Assembly: GCF_000247815.1 (NCBI RefSeq)
Contig: NC_021678.1
Location: 5,495,026-5,559,025 of the forward strand
DNA length: 64,000 bases
DNA from: Ficedula albicollis
Lineage: Eukaryota > Chordata > Aves > Passeriformes > Muscicapidae
Reading direction: 5' to 3'
The translations under genes and the position numbers were made by a program. The notes beneath the pieces were generated by a model, which was given only the letters and a program-made list of their open reading frames with translations, was not told where the DNA came from and made no database searches. Shown piece after piece: positions 1 to 13,100 of the stretch. Every line of letters starts with the position of its first letter. Position 1 is the first letter of the stretch.

Positions 1-522
1 CAGCTTGAGTGCTGTGTCCAGTTGTGGGCTCCCAGTTTAGGAAGGACGTTGAGACACTTGAACATGTCCAAAGGAGGGCAAAGAGGCCTGGGAGGAACAA
101 CTGAGGGAGCTGGGCTTGTTTGGAGGAACAACTGGGGGAGCTGGGCTTGTTTAGCCTGGAGAAAAGGAGACTCAGAGGTGACCTTATCACTCTCTACAAC
201 TTCCTGAAAGGTGGTTGTGGTCAGGTGGGGATTGGTCTCTTTTTCCAGGCAACAGCTGACAAAACGAGAGGACACAGTCTTAAGCTGCACCAAGGGAAAT
301 TTAGGTTGGATGTTACAAATTTTTTTGTTTTTTTACTGAAAGAGTGATAAAGCACTGGAATTGTCTGCCCAGGGAGGTGGTGGAGTCACCATCCCTGGAT
401 GTGTTTAAAAAAAGATTGGATGTGGCACTCAGTGCTATGGTTTAGTTGAGGTGGTGTTAGGGCATGGGTTGGACTTGATCTTAAAGGTCTCTTCCAAGCT
501 AGTGATTCCATGTGATTCTGTA
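1..522 (+). mobile_element. CR1 LINE, 3' part, sense
   Basis: The sequence follows the avian CR1 3' end: a block around 140-210 reading GGAGAAAAGGAGACTCAG and CTCTACAACTTCCTGAAAGG, then GTGGTGGAGTCACCATCCCT near 376, and a tail near 467-522 reading GGTTGGACTTGATCTTAAAG and ending GTGATTCTGTA. It is an old, truncated insertion in a JMJD1C intron, extending left out of the window. A 31-bp internal tandem duplication lies at 91-152. Confidence 0.9.
91..152. repeat. 31-bp tandem duplication inside CR1
   Basis: Units 91-121 and 122-152 both begin GGAGGAACAACTG and end GGGCTTGTTT, with one mismatch. Other CR1 copies normally have a single unit here (family knowledge), so the doubling occurred after insertion. 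Confidence 0.9.
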
Positions 523-943
523 ATTGAATTAATAAAACAAAGTAATGCCATTTGCTGTTCACAAAAAGAAAAGATAGTGTTTTTTTCTCTACTGATTGCA
601 ACCTTGAAACTGCAATGCCTTTCCCTGGTGGCATCAGAATCTGTCACTCTAAGATCCACAGGGTGGAATGCATGTGTCCTGTGGAAGTATTTCCCTCTAC
701 AGCATATCTCACTCAGCACAGGTACTCAGCTTGTCTTAAAAGGTGAGGAAGGGCCTTTGCTTGGTCACATGGTTTGACTGTGTTTTATAGGATGTATTTC
801 ATCCTCTGGTGTGTTTCCAGGTGAATAAAGCACTAGTGCTGCACAGTCTGTTACCACCACTAGGAAATGCAGGATGCTGGTGCTGTTCTATGTGTGTACC
901 ATAATACAACAGTGTAAACTTGAAATGATAATTTTTGTTTTAG
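523..943. other. JMJD1C intron, unique DNA
   Basis: I see nothing recognisable between the end of the CR1 element and the acceptor of the first exon. The final 40 bases contain the T-rich tract of that acceptor. Confidence 0.6.
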
Positions 944-1158
944 AGAACAAAGAATGTCCTTCTGGAAAACATTCAAAGGAAGGGAAAGACCAGGATAATT
1001 TGGAGTCCCCAAACTGTAAAAGTTCTCCTCCTGCGTCCCAGAACAACGAGCAGGGCTCGACTTTACGAGATCTGTTAACTACAACAGCAGGCAAACTGCG
1101 TCTGGGTTCTACAGATGCTGGCATTGCTTTTGCTCCAGTTTACTCTACAGGAACAGCA
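944..1158 (+). CDS. JMJD1C: JMJD1C exon, linker before the JmjC region
   Basis: The acceptor is a T-rich tract ending in AG at 942-943; an alternative AG at 944-945 would remove two bases. The donor is GTAAGT at 1159. It encodes a Ser/Lys-rich, low-complexity linker ([16 protein letters not shown]) followed by [18 protein letters not shown], and ends in a complete codon. With a start at 944 the exon begins with the last two bases of a split codon. This is the first exon in the window; its upstream partner is outside. Confidence 0.88.
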
Positions 1159-4100
1159 GTAAGTAACAAGATGCACAGTTTTTCTCTTAGGATCTGAAAA
1201 TCTCTGTCAATCTGTTCTGACACATTACAGTTAGAGCAATCTGATAGGTGTATTGCTTTAAATACTCATTCCTAATTAAAACTTCAAATGTGCATACATA
1301 TTAACATTTTGGTTTTATATATGATGACAATTGATACAACATCAGAAATGTTATTCTCATTCAAAAGGAATTGCATTAGGTTGCTTTACATTGTTTAAGC
1401 ATGCATTTGTTTTCTAATAGAGTGGAAAGAGTGGAAGGACTATGCCAAACATTCTTGATGACATAATTGCTTCAGTAGTAGAAAACAAGATTCCGCCAAA
1501 TAGAGCACCAAAGATAAATGTAAAATCTGAAATAAAAGATGAGCCAAAGGATGATAAGAAATGTATTCAGGATGACTGCAGTAAACGGTACAGTGATATC
1601 CAGTATTCGTGGATCTGTGATAAGCATGTTCTGTGGCTCAGAGACCATAAAAACAGCAACAACTGGAAGCTCTTCAAAGAGTGCTGGAAACAAGGAAGGG
1701 TAAGTATTAAGCAGATTGGTCGGTAAGGTGACATCCACATGAGCTCTGGGGAGTTGTGTATTAAAGAACAGAAATGCCTAACTCCATGTTTCTAACTGGG
1801 GGCAAAAAAAGATTGTCAGGTATACTTCACAGCTAAACCTTGTGTAGTTAAACTTGAGTTACCCAGTAATAATAAATAGGACATTTCTGTTGTGGAATTT
1901 CAGATTCCAAAAAGAGGTGACACCTTTGGATATGGGTGCTTCTGGAGGAAGTGTTAACAGCTCAGTAAGGCCAAGGTCTTCCATGTGTGTTCCAGACACA
2001 TTTGTATTCCAGTTCAGTTAAAGAATTTGTGTACATGCAGAAGGATAAGTACTGATTTCAAAAATTGTTTTGTTTTACTCTTTACAGCCCGTTTTGGTGT
2101 CTGGTATGCATAAGAAAATGAACTTCAGCCTGTGGAAAGCTGAGTCAATCAGTCTGGATTTTGGAAACCAGCAAGCCGATATCTTGAATTGCAAGGACAG
2201 TATTATTTCAAACACCAATGTCAAGGAGTTCTGGGATGGTTTTGAAGATGTTTCAAGTATGTTCCTTAAAATGTATTATGATATTGATTCTGAACATGAT
2301 CAGTGTTAGAAACTGCAGTTAAAAATTACCATTGTGTATCTTGAGGCTTTGAAGAAACTTGAAAAAAAAAAACCTCTTGGTAATCTGTTTCCAGAGAATG
2401 TGGTGGAAACTTGCATTTTGTATCTCTGCAGAATTAAGAATGCACTATTATACTGGCTAGGTCTGACTTAAGAAACCAGACAAATGTCCTTCTTACTTAA
2501 ATAGCTGAGTTTGGTTTGTATCGTTCTCAAGTCTTGAAATAAATTATCTCCTGTTTATGCAGGAAATTTTGATTCTTGGCAGGTTTAGAGTTACTGTTAA
2601 TATTTTAGTTAAGTAAAATACCTACAGTATATTACTTTTTAGTTATTTTTGTGTTACTTACAGAACGGCAAAAAGTAAAAAATGGAGAAACACCTCTACT
2701 AAAACTGAAAGACTGGCCTTCTGGTGAAGATTTCAAGACCATGATGCCAGCAAGGTATTTTGAGTTTAATATTAGATGTTCTTAAGTCAGTCTTAATGTT
2801 ATTCTATTTAATATTTAAACACAAATTCAATTATATTTTTTTTCTTTTTTCCTCCAGGTATGAGGACTTACTAAAAAGTTTACCCTTGCCTGAATATTGT
2901 AGTCCAGAAGGAAAACTAAACTTGGCTTCCCATCTGCCAGGATTTTTTGTCCGCCCAGATTTGGGGCCCAGGCTATGCAGCGCATATGGTGAGTTTGCCC
3001 TACAAGTGCAGCAGTTACCTCTTGCCTTAAACTTGTAGAATATCACATATTACAATGGTTGATACAAAGTTGAGCTTTCTTGAAGGATAATTGTTCTCTG
3101 AATGTAGGGGAAATACTGACTGACTTGGCATGCACCTGGGCCATGAGAGTCTATTTGCTTTTCCATTTCTTTCCATCTTTTCTCATGCTGCTAGAGTATT
3201 CTGAAGCATATAAATGGCTAGCTGCTGTATAAATGGACCACAATAGAACTGTCTTTAGTAATGCTATGTGACAAAATAGTGAAATACCATTGTGTTCATA
3301 ATTCTGGTCATAAATTATTCTTACCATATTTCTCATAATTTATTTTGTGTGCTGTACACTCAAAAGCCTGTTTAGAAAAGGTTGATTTCCTCAGACACTT
3401 TCTATCTGCTCCTTCTTTTGCAAAGAATTTTGTTCAATTCTGTTTTACAAATTATTCTGATAGGACAAGAAATAGTAATTTGTGACACAGTGGCTTTGAT
3501 TTTAAAAGTTCTCCAAATATCCTATGAAAGAAGCATATTAACAATGGTGATAATGGCATGGGTCTGAGAAGTGTCATTAATGCCACTCTGACATAATACT
3601 GCTCGAAGGCTTTGTGTTCCAAAATGACCTTTTGACTTAAGAATGTTCATTTCCACTTACTAAAACTAAAAATAATTTTCCTCTTTGGGTGTTACTTTGA
3701 TTAAGAACACTCTTACAGCCAAATATAAAAGTGACAGATTTGATAACCTTGTGTATTCATTGTACCTGTATTCTGCCCTGAACAACCTGAAGGGTTGAAG
3801 AGGAACGGAATGTAGTGGTCAGGAAGTGTCTCAGACTATTCTGCCGAAATGTTTTGTTCTGACACAGATGCTGTGCAGAGACAGGTACCTGGACTAAGAG
3901 AGAATTTCAACTACTCTGTTAAAAAATAATGTTTTCTTGTTTAGCAGGTGAACTGAAACCGTATTTGTCTATCTCAGTGATGCCAAGTATATTTCAGAAA
4001 TTTCTTCTCCGTTGTTGCATTTCTGATTTGAATATGCAATACAAACAGATCTTAATTTTATCTTGTAACATAGGTGTGGCTGCTACTAAAGACCATGACA

Positions 4101-7100
4101 TAGGAACCACAAATCTCCATATTGAAGTTTCTGATGTTGTGAACATCCTTGTTTATGTTGGCATAGCCAAAGGAAATGGAGTACTTTCTAAATCAGGTAA
4201 TGTGAAACTCACTCACTGTAAGAGGTGTAGATGGACTGGATGTTCTGCCCCTTCTAAAGTTGAGACTGTTCTTCAGATGGCAATGAAATAAATCCATAAG
4301 AACTTGCTTACAGCTGGGAGATTCTTTGTTTCAGGGGTTTGCACACACATTAGTTCTATATAAAATACACTGCATATATAAAATACCATTTCATAATTTC
4401 TTTACACTTTTTTTGCCATTACGTATAATTGATGCACCATTCCTGTGCTGGGACTGGCATAGCTAATGGTAGTGCAGGGTTAAGGATTTTCTCTGGAAGC
4501 TGTGTTGGTTCTAACAATTATGTCAGGATCATGTATTTGCCAAACCTTCTGTTTATGCAGCTTCTTCTGGATGCACTGTGCTTACTCTATTGAATTTGGG
4601 TTGTAATGTAGTTTTTTGCTAGAGAGCTTAAATTGGTGTAGGTTAGTCATATCTGTGAGGTTTATTGCTTATGTGAAACAGTCTTTAAATCAATGAAAGA
4701 GTTTTGTTTCTTTGCCCTTTTTCTTTTGTCCTCTTACTCTGTAATCAGCAAATGTAAATTTTGGGTGTGACTAATAAGAGCTGCAGTAAGGTTTGTCTTC
4801 ATTTGATTCATTTAATGTTCTGCCCCTTCTAAAACTGAGACTGTTCTTCAGAAGGCAATGAAATAAATCCGTAAGAACTTGCTTACAGCTGGGAGATTCT
4901 TTGTTTCAGGGGTTTGCACACACATTAGTTCTATATAAAATACACTGCATATATAAAATACCATTTCATAATTTCTTTACACTTTTTTTGCCATTACGTA
5001 TAATTGATGCACCATTCCTGTGCTGGGACTGGCATAGCTAATGGTAGTGCAGGGTTAAGGATTTTCTCTGGAAGCTGTGTTGGTTCTAACAATTATGTCA
5101 GGATCATGTATTTGCCAAACCTTCTGTTTATGCAGCTTCTTCTGGATGCACTGTGCTTACTCTATTGAATTTGGGTTGTAATGTAGTTTTTTGCTAGAGA
5201 GCTTAAATTGGTGTAGGTTAGTCATATCTGTGAGGTTTATTGCTTATGTGAAACAGTCTTTAAATCAATGAAAGAGTTTTGTTTCTTTGCCCTTTTTCTT
5301 TTGTCCTCTTACTCTGTAATCAGCAAATGTAAATTTTGGGTGTGACTAATAAGAGCTGCAGTAAGGTTTGTCTTCATTTGATTCATTTTCACTTGTGTGT
5401 GCACCAAGTTAATAGCAGCCAACTTGAGCATCCTGGGAGAGCTCTAGCTGCAACAACAGCATGGTAAAGGCTTGTGCTGACTGCAGGAAAACACCTTTTT
5501 CATAGTTACATTTTTTGGTACTAGATCTGTTTGTTTTTTTCAGCTAGGAGATTGTGTTCTGTTGAATTCAGGAAATGTGAAAAAGTTAAAGGTAAAAATT
5601 AAACTTATTTTTAAGGTATCCACAGCATTCATGTTCTAGTAACAAATTACAAACACTGAACAGAAAGATCACCTGGTGGCTTCTGTTGTATTCAGCAAAA
5701 TTTTATCTGCTCAGTTTCACTAAAGAAATTTGAAAAGAAGGTATTTAGTTTCAACATTTTTTCTCCTTCTCACATTTAAAGAATATTTTTGTTAAACCCT
5801 AGGAGTTTTGAAGAAGTTGGAAGAGGAAGATTTGGATGACCTTTTAAGGAAGCGGTTGAAAGATTCAAGTGAATTACCTGGTGCTTTATGGCACATTTAT
5901 GCTGGCAAAGATGCTGACAAGATAAGAGAGTTTCTGCAAAAGGTTAGGTTTATTACATGTAATTCATAAATATAACCTAAGTAATTGGTAAATCAAAGGG
6001 AGCTGGCAAAACCCACAAACCCCACCTTGATGTTAGAGTAGGGAGGAAGGCAGAATTATTTCCTTTATAGTACCTAAATTATACTTGATGTGTTGCACTA
6101 CTAACAAATAAAATGTGTAGCACATATATCTACTTCATAAGAGTGACAGGTGGCTTGTTTTGCACTACTAACAAATAAAATGTGTAACACATTTATCTAC
6201 TTCATAAGAGTGACAGGTGGCTTGTAACTGAAGGCTTAGGAGGGCATGGAGATTTACTCTTGCCCTGCTCTAATACAGAAGATAATTCGTGGGATGATGT
6301 TTTTCTGTCGCTGATCCATTACTGTATTACCGCTGCTGTATTTCTGGTGAATTTTCCCATGCCAGATCCCCTGACCTTACCACCAGGTGGCCACCAATCT
6401 TTCCCAGGACTCTGTCACATCAATCAGCACAAGGAACGTTGCTGGGCTCTTGGTGAAGGTGGAAGCAGTGGGATAACGTCCCCAAGGGCTGCAAACTTAC
6501 CTGCTATGTTGCAGATCATCCTTCCAGCAGCATGTGATGACTAAGTTAGCGCCACATTAGAACCTTTCAGATTGTTACCTAGGATGAATACCCATCAATG
6601 CATTAAATGTAGGATTACATCTTGGAAGCAGTTTTCTGTGCTCTGTCCTCAGAATACATTTGTGTATTCTGGAGGGTGGCCTTAACAGATGACACAGAAA
6701 TGCCAAAGTATCATTGAAGTGATTGCTTGAGAAGTCCTTACTGTCCTCTTCTGTGAGGAGTGATCCGGTGAGTTTTAACTGGCTGCCCTGCCACAAAGGG
6801 ATCCATAAACAAGCTTGAGGCTTAGGGCTCTGCTGTGAGCGGGGAAAGCCTTACAAATTTAGCAGTGAAGATTCCCTTTGACAATAAAGCAATGTTTCTG
6901 TACCAGGGCAGCTGCCCTCCAGTATCTCAAACATTTGCTCTTTGGCAGGCTGAACTGTGGGGAAAAATGAGCACCGGTAAGTAAAACAAAGCTAGTTCCA
7001 GGAGATCATGAATTATACAGCAAGACTTTTTTGTTCATTCAAAAAGTAGATGCTCATAAGTTAGATGATGGCTTTTCAGTTCAAAAAAGAGAGTTGTGAA

Positions 7101-10100
7101 CGAAGTCTTGAATGCAAAGGAATAGGTGGACAAAGGGAGTATTCAGCATTTCCTCCTTCAGAGCACTTGTGAAACTATTGTGGGTAGCTGTGAAACTATT
7201 TGAGCAGCAGGTTTAAAACAGAAGCAATTAGAATGCTGTGTAAAAAAGTTTATCATTTGCCACCACAGTTTGCCCTGGTATCCCAAATGAGTTGTGTACC
7301 CCCATGTATTTTAGGAGTCGTAGTATTTGGGAAACACTGAATTGGAGATTAATTGATGGGTAAGCACTGGCACCACTTTGCTGCTGATAAGATACAAAAT
7401 CTCGGTATCTTGTTAGAAGAGTGATAATACTCAAGAAGAGTTTTAAGCTCTGTATTGTATATTATATTTGGTTAATAAAAGCAAAAAAAAGCAATGTTTT
7501 TAATGAAATACTTGTTTCATGATTTGTGACAGGTGAATTAGGTCTGTGTTCTCTCTGTTTTTCTTTCAGTGGCTAGGATTGATTAAGTAGCAGTTGATTA
7601 ATATTTGTTCCTCTGTGGCTCACTTGATGAGAAATGGCCCTGTAGTCCATTTACTGATGTCAGGAAGTACTTTTATGTCTTCAGCATTTTTTTCTGAGTA
7701 CCTTCAAAGGAGGGTAGGAGAGTAGCTTCTTATCCCGGTGTAGTTGAGGTTGGAAAGGGCCCCTTGAGGTCCATCTGTCCAGTCCTGTACTCTTGCAGAG
7801 TCAGCTGGAACAGGTTTTCCAGGACTACAACTCTTGAGCTAAGGTAGTGATGTTGCTTGTCTGTGTCAAAACTGAAGAAGATTGTAAGACTGAGGAATTG
7901 GCAGCATCGGAGCTCCTGAGCTCAGATTTTGTTTTCTGGATGAAAGAAGTCACACAGAGAGCATGTTGCTTACTAACAACAGATTATTGTTCCGAGTTCT
8001 TTAAAGCTCTGCATTTAGGAGTGGGAGTGTTGCAGATGTCTTGAGTTCAGTGAGACTTCCCAGATCCTTAAGGGTTGTTTTGAATCCCTAGCTAGAGTTC
8101 TTGTTTGAGTATTGGGAACTGAGTGACATTGCTTGGTGAGGTGGGTATACATAAAATTTATCAGCAAAAGGTTTGGTTCTTTTGGTAATGATTTGGGATC
8201 TTTTCTGTACTTAACAGATAGCAAAGGAGCAAGGCCTAGACGTTTTACCAGAGCACGATCCAATCCGAGATCAGAGCTGGTATGTGAATAAAAAACTTCG
8301 CCAAAGACTTCTTGAAGAATATGGAGTAAAAACCTGCACGGTTATTCAGTTCCTTGGAGATGCTATTATTCTACCAGCAGGAGCACTTCATCAGGTAATG
8401 TACCTTAGGCTAAAGACATACAGGATTAAATAGCACATTTTCTGTAAAATTACTTTTTCCAAAGACATGGGTACATCTGTGCTCAGTTGCATCTTATTTT
8501 GTTATTAATATCTATTAGCATGTAGGAATGTAAAATAAGGTCCATCTGCTGATGTAACTGACTAACAGCAAATTGAATGCCTTGAGTATTAGTTCCTTTT
8601 TTGCTTTACAATTACAAATGAAGAGACCATTATTAACCATTGTTTTCCACTTCATTTCTGTAGCAAATTTCTAAACAAACTTGAGTCTAGTTATAGCAGT
8701 CAGGTTAGTAATTTTTTTCTTCTAAGCCAGATGTTAACCTAATCAAGGAGGGGTAGGAGAGCAACTTGAGCAGGTAAAAACACCTGGATGTCAGATGTCA
8801 TTGTTTTTGTCTTTAGCTGTAGGAGAATTGTAGCGGGTGTTCTAGTGTGTCTGTAACAGATATTTGGTTGTCTTCCCATGCCACATATAAGTTCTTTTAA
8901 ACACAGAAGGTATATCAATCACTGTGAGTCATCACTGTCTCTTCGGCAGCTTTTTTTACTATGAGGGTGATACCACTCTTCGCAGCAGCTGAGCTGATTT
9001 AATCTGCAGTTGGGTAAGAAAAATACTGCCAGTGGGCCAGTTTTGGAGAAACAGGATGAATTTGTGTTAGCCTCAGTTGACCCCTGGCACAAAAGGGTTT
9101 ATTACTGCCCTTAGGCCTTTCTTTTTTTCCTCACAGTCTTTAAACTGCTGCTCCTTGGTGAAAAGAGGAAGAAAGCTCAATTGTTTAGATGAGATTTTTG
9201 GGCCTTTCTGGATTTCTTTCCTGCTCCAGCAGGAAATGGAGCCTGATGGCTTGCTGTCTTGCCAGCTGTCAGGCATCACTAATGAGGGTGCTGACTGTCA
9301 AGGAATGAGGAGCATCCCCACCCTGTAGCTGGTTGTAAACCATCGTGATGTTGAAGACCTGTCATTGATCACGGTGTGGGCTCAAGTGAGGCCAAGCCTT
9401 TCTGAAGAAGGTGCTGTTAGTTTTCCAATTTGCAGATCAGCTTCCAGCTGTGGCAGAGAGGAAGCAATGGCTCACAGTGTCCCTGTGGCTGGGGCAGTGG
9501 GGTTTTCTCTGTGAAAAACGGATGAAGGTGTAGTGATGACAAGGGTTATGCCCCTGCTCTGTCTCTGGCTGTGTCTATTGGTGGGCATTGAAAACAACCG
9601 GTACCTTACTTGGACTAGGCTCCTCCTCATCCCACTGAGTTTCTGGGTGGGTTTGACATGGTGGTACGTAGCTCTGGATGGTCTGTGTGGATTTGTTTTC
9701 TGGCACAGGAAAGAAGAAACCCAGACAGCCCCAAACAGCCTTCTCCTGTACAATAACTCACGGCCTAATGTTGTTTCACAAATGTGGAGGAACATCTGAC
9801 GTTGCTGCTGTTCTTGGCTCCTGTTGGGCTAAAGAAGTTGACACACTCAGTCATGTACTGCATCCTTCAGCAGCCTTACTCTGATCTCATGAAACAGGAG
9901 AGATATATCCCAAATAGAAGAGTGGAAAGGGAACCCCAGGGAAATAACAGATGTACTGGGGAATCTGTTCTATATAGCATGTGCCATTATATAAAGGCAT
10001 ATAGAATATAAAACATGAAGTAGTAGAACTGTTGCAGGCTTCCTTGTACTTTATATGTTTAAGGGCCAAAAATAAGACCACTCAAACTGCAGATTGTGTT

Positions 10101-13100
10101 TGAAATGGTAATGTTCTAGGTTCTGGCATCAATGAGTTAATAACATGGTGTTTTTAAACCTTAGTGGATGAAGATGAGAACCTTTTCATTTTCAGTAAGA
10201 AGTTCGTTTGAATCTGAAACGTAGGAAGAAATAAAAGCATCATGTTCTTTCATGTATGTGCATAGCGCTCTCTCTCTAGAGATGTCTAAATACTGACCTT
10301 AGGGATCAGCACCAACACTTCAGAGATACAAAGCATATTTAAAAACTGAAAAATAAGTCTGCACAAGAATACATACCATGTTAAGTTTACACATTCATTG
10401 TTTCAGATTTACATGCACATTATGGACCTTTTAATTATTAAAACTGGGTAAGAATTGATGCTGAATTTGCTGGTAAATTAACATATTTATTTGCTCATAG
10501 TAATGTTGTGGAGCAGAAGAAATCAGACTGAGAGCTGGAGCTAGGGAGCCTGGCTGCCTGTGGTCACTGTGTAAATGTAGTTGTGACACTTCAGTTCTGG
10601 AGCCAGTTATGATTGTTGGGACACTGCTGCTTCTGACATGCTGGTCTAGAATTTACTGCCCTAACATGGAGAAAGTTGTGCGTATTTCTTCTGTATATTG
10701 TTTTTCCACTGCCCCGCCAGGTTCTATGGATTCGTGTCTGGCTTTTAAAGTAAGTTATTCTTAACATTCCCTGGCAACATACAGCATTCCTCTTGCTTCC
10801 TAGCTTTCTCCCCTCCCTGTGTACTTGCAGACAGCAGTCACATCTTTCTTGTGATGACTGCAGCAGGCAAAGTCAGACTGTTCCCAGGTGAGATGGGAGG
10901 TAAAGCCTCTCCTGTGAGCTGTGATGGGCAGGGCAGCCTTGTCAGTTCCTCTTGTAGAGGGAATTGCTCTCTTGGGAGAAGAATCAAGAAAGCGATAGAG
11001 TTGGACTGGTCACCTCTGCAGATGCTTCCCTGAATGCTCTGTGAGGGGCATCTCTTTTGTTCTTGGCTGTACAGGTTGGGAGCTCAGCAGTGTCGTTCCT
11101 TGCTAATGGTTTGGCCTTGTTCTCTCTGTGGCACTTGTGAGAGGCAGCCCCTGAGCTTTCCTTGGAACTTCCCCAGCTAAAAAAGGGTGTTGGTACTGTT
11201 CTTTTGAAAGATTCACTCTTTCTTTTGCTCCACTGTGGGTTATGCTGTATCATAGACATCTCTAGGGATGGCCTCCCTGGATTTAACTTGGTAGCTCATA
11301 ATTGGTAAAATATTTAAGCTAAAAATAAAAAGCCAGAAATACTGGAGTCAGTAATTGAAATGTGGTGTTCAGGCACCCTGCAAAACTTGTTCATAGTGGA
11401 ACAAGTTGTTATAATGTTGTTGTTTATAGAGGCATTATCTTGATTTAACAGCAGGATTATTATATTGTAAAATAACATGCTTGGAGGTAATGTGACATCC
11501 TGGCAATGTTCTGATAAGGATTGTAGGGTAAAGGTCTGAGCGTTCCATATGCAGAGCTCTCGGAGCTCAGCCTTGGTGGCTGAGGAAGTAGCTCAGGAAG
11601 TGGCTGATCCTGCAGCCATCAGGATGGGTGGGTGGCCCTTTCTTCCCTGCCCACTCACCTTTCCCTGTCCCAGCCCAAGTCCGAGGCTTTTCCAGCACTG
11701 CAGCTTCCTCCTGGGCCCTGCTGGAGAACATCTTCTCTGTATGGGCTGGGCTGTTCTCGGTTCTGCTGGAAGTGGCACAGGTGTGGGAGTGCTGCACTTC
11801 TTGCCCCACAAACCTCAGGGGAATCATTGCTAAACGTTTTTGTGTGTGTCATGGCATCAGCTTGTGTTATAAATATTATAAATAGAACTGCCTAGGGGCT
11901 GTCAGTGGGGCATTCCCATGCTAAATACCAGACCAGCCAGGTAAAATCTGTCCCCGCAAACTTTTCACACGGGTAAGACAGGCCCTGTAAGGGAGGAAGA
12001 AGGCTTAAGGCACAGCAGAATTAAAGGTCTGAGGGAAGCAAATGTTTTCTATTCTGCCATGGAGGGATAGGGAGTCAGTAAAACCTTGTCTTAGTGAGGA
12101 GAAAGTGAATGAGTGATGTGGGATTTGCATGGGCTGGCAAGAAAACCAAGGGCAGGTAGAGACTTGAAAGAGATGAGAAGCCGGTGAGGGAGGGGAGAGG
12201 GCTGGAGCTGCCAGCTGCACGATGCAGAGGCACCTCGCCCCAAGCTGTAGGAGATTCCTTGAGTGCTGGTGGGAGCCTCATGGTGGCACTTCTGCAGCTG
12301 CTGCCTCACCCCAGGCTTTCTGCTGTTTGTAGATTGTGTGGCATCAACAAACCCTCCTCATGTCCAGAATTACTTCTATTTTGATTAATTCTTAGGAGAG
12401 ACCAGCACTGCTACTGCTGAGCCATCAAAAGCCTTGCGTGCAACATGACTGCAGAGCTGGGGGGGGTTACCTGCTGGGGTTTCAGCTATAGGGGGCAAGC
12501 TGCTGTGTAAAATCAGACTTGGGCAGGGGTTTGGAAGAAGACAGTAATTTTTAAATGAAGTCCTGTTCCTCAACTGTGTAGACCCCAGTGGTTTAATTCA
12601 GTATCAGATACCATAATGGAAATTTTAGAGTATACATTTAAAAACTCTAGATTTTGCTTGGTTTCACTTGAGAATATGCAGATCTTTGTCAAACCTGAGC
12701 AAGGTGGGATGGGTGTTTGATGGCTGAGGCTCTGCCTCCGCACCCCCAGGCTTTCGCAGATGTTTGTCAACCCTGAGCAAGGTGGGATGGGTGTTTGATG
12801 GCTGAGGCTCTGCCTCCGCACCCCCAGGCTTTGGGAATTTGAATTGATGTTACACACCTGTGAGGAGCTGTTGGCGTTTGGGGAAAAGAGGGTTTTGACA
12901 TGCTGAATTACAAATTACAGTGTAATTTGTAAGGGTTTAGGGGTGAAAACACAAATGTTTCTGAAGGGAACAAACTGGAGTTGGTTGTTGGGTCACAGTG
13001 AGGAAGCAATTTTCCTTTCACCTGTTTTCTAGCTATGACCTAGGTGGCTGGTGATGGTATCTGTTCCTCAGTAGTTATCTCATGCCAGTAAGAAGAAATG

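Larger units (their letters stand above)
1700..4073. other. JMJD1C introns around three exons
   Basis: Three introns (1700-2087, 2257-2663, 2989-4073; a short fourth, 2755-2857, also falls here) hold AT-rich unique sequence. No transposon or RNA gene was recognised in them. Confidence 0.55.
5943..8217. other. JMJD1C intron, mostly unique DNA
   Basis: Apart from the 67-bp tandem duplication at 6093-6226 and a CR1 fragment near 7738-7832, I recognise nothing. ORFs here are short and have no family features. Confidence 0.55.

Noticed and set aside
4074..4291. Frame reading through the exon donor into the intron up to 4291
   Set aside because: The open frame continues past GTAATG at 4197 by chance; homology stops at SKSG and resumes in the exon at 5803.
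12570..12857. 95-codon antisense ORF with an internal protein repeat
   Set aside because: The repeat is the 78-bp DNA duplication; no domain.
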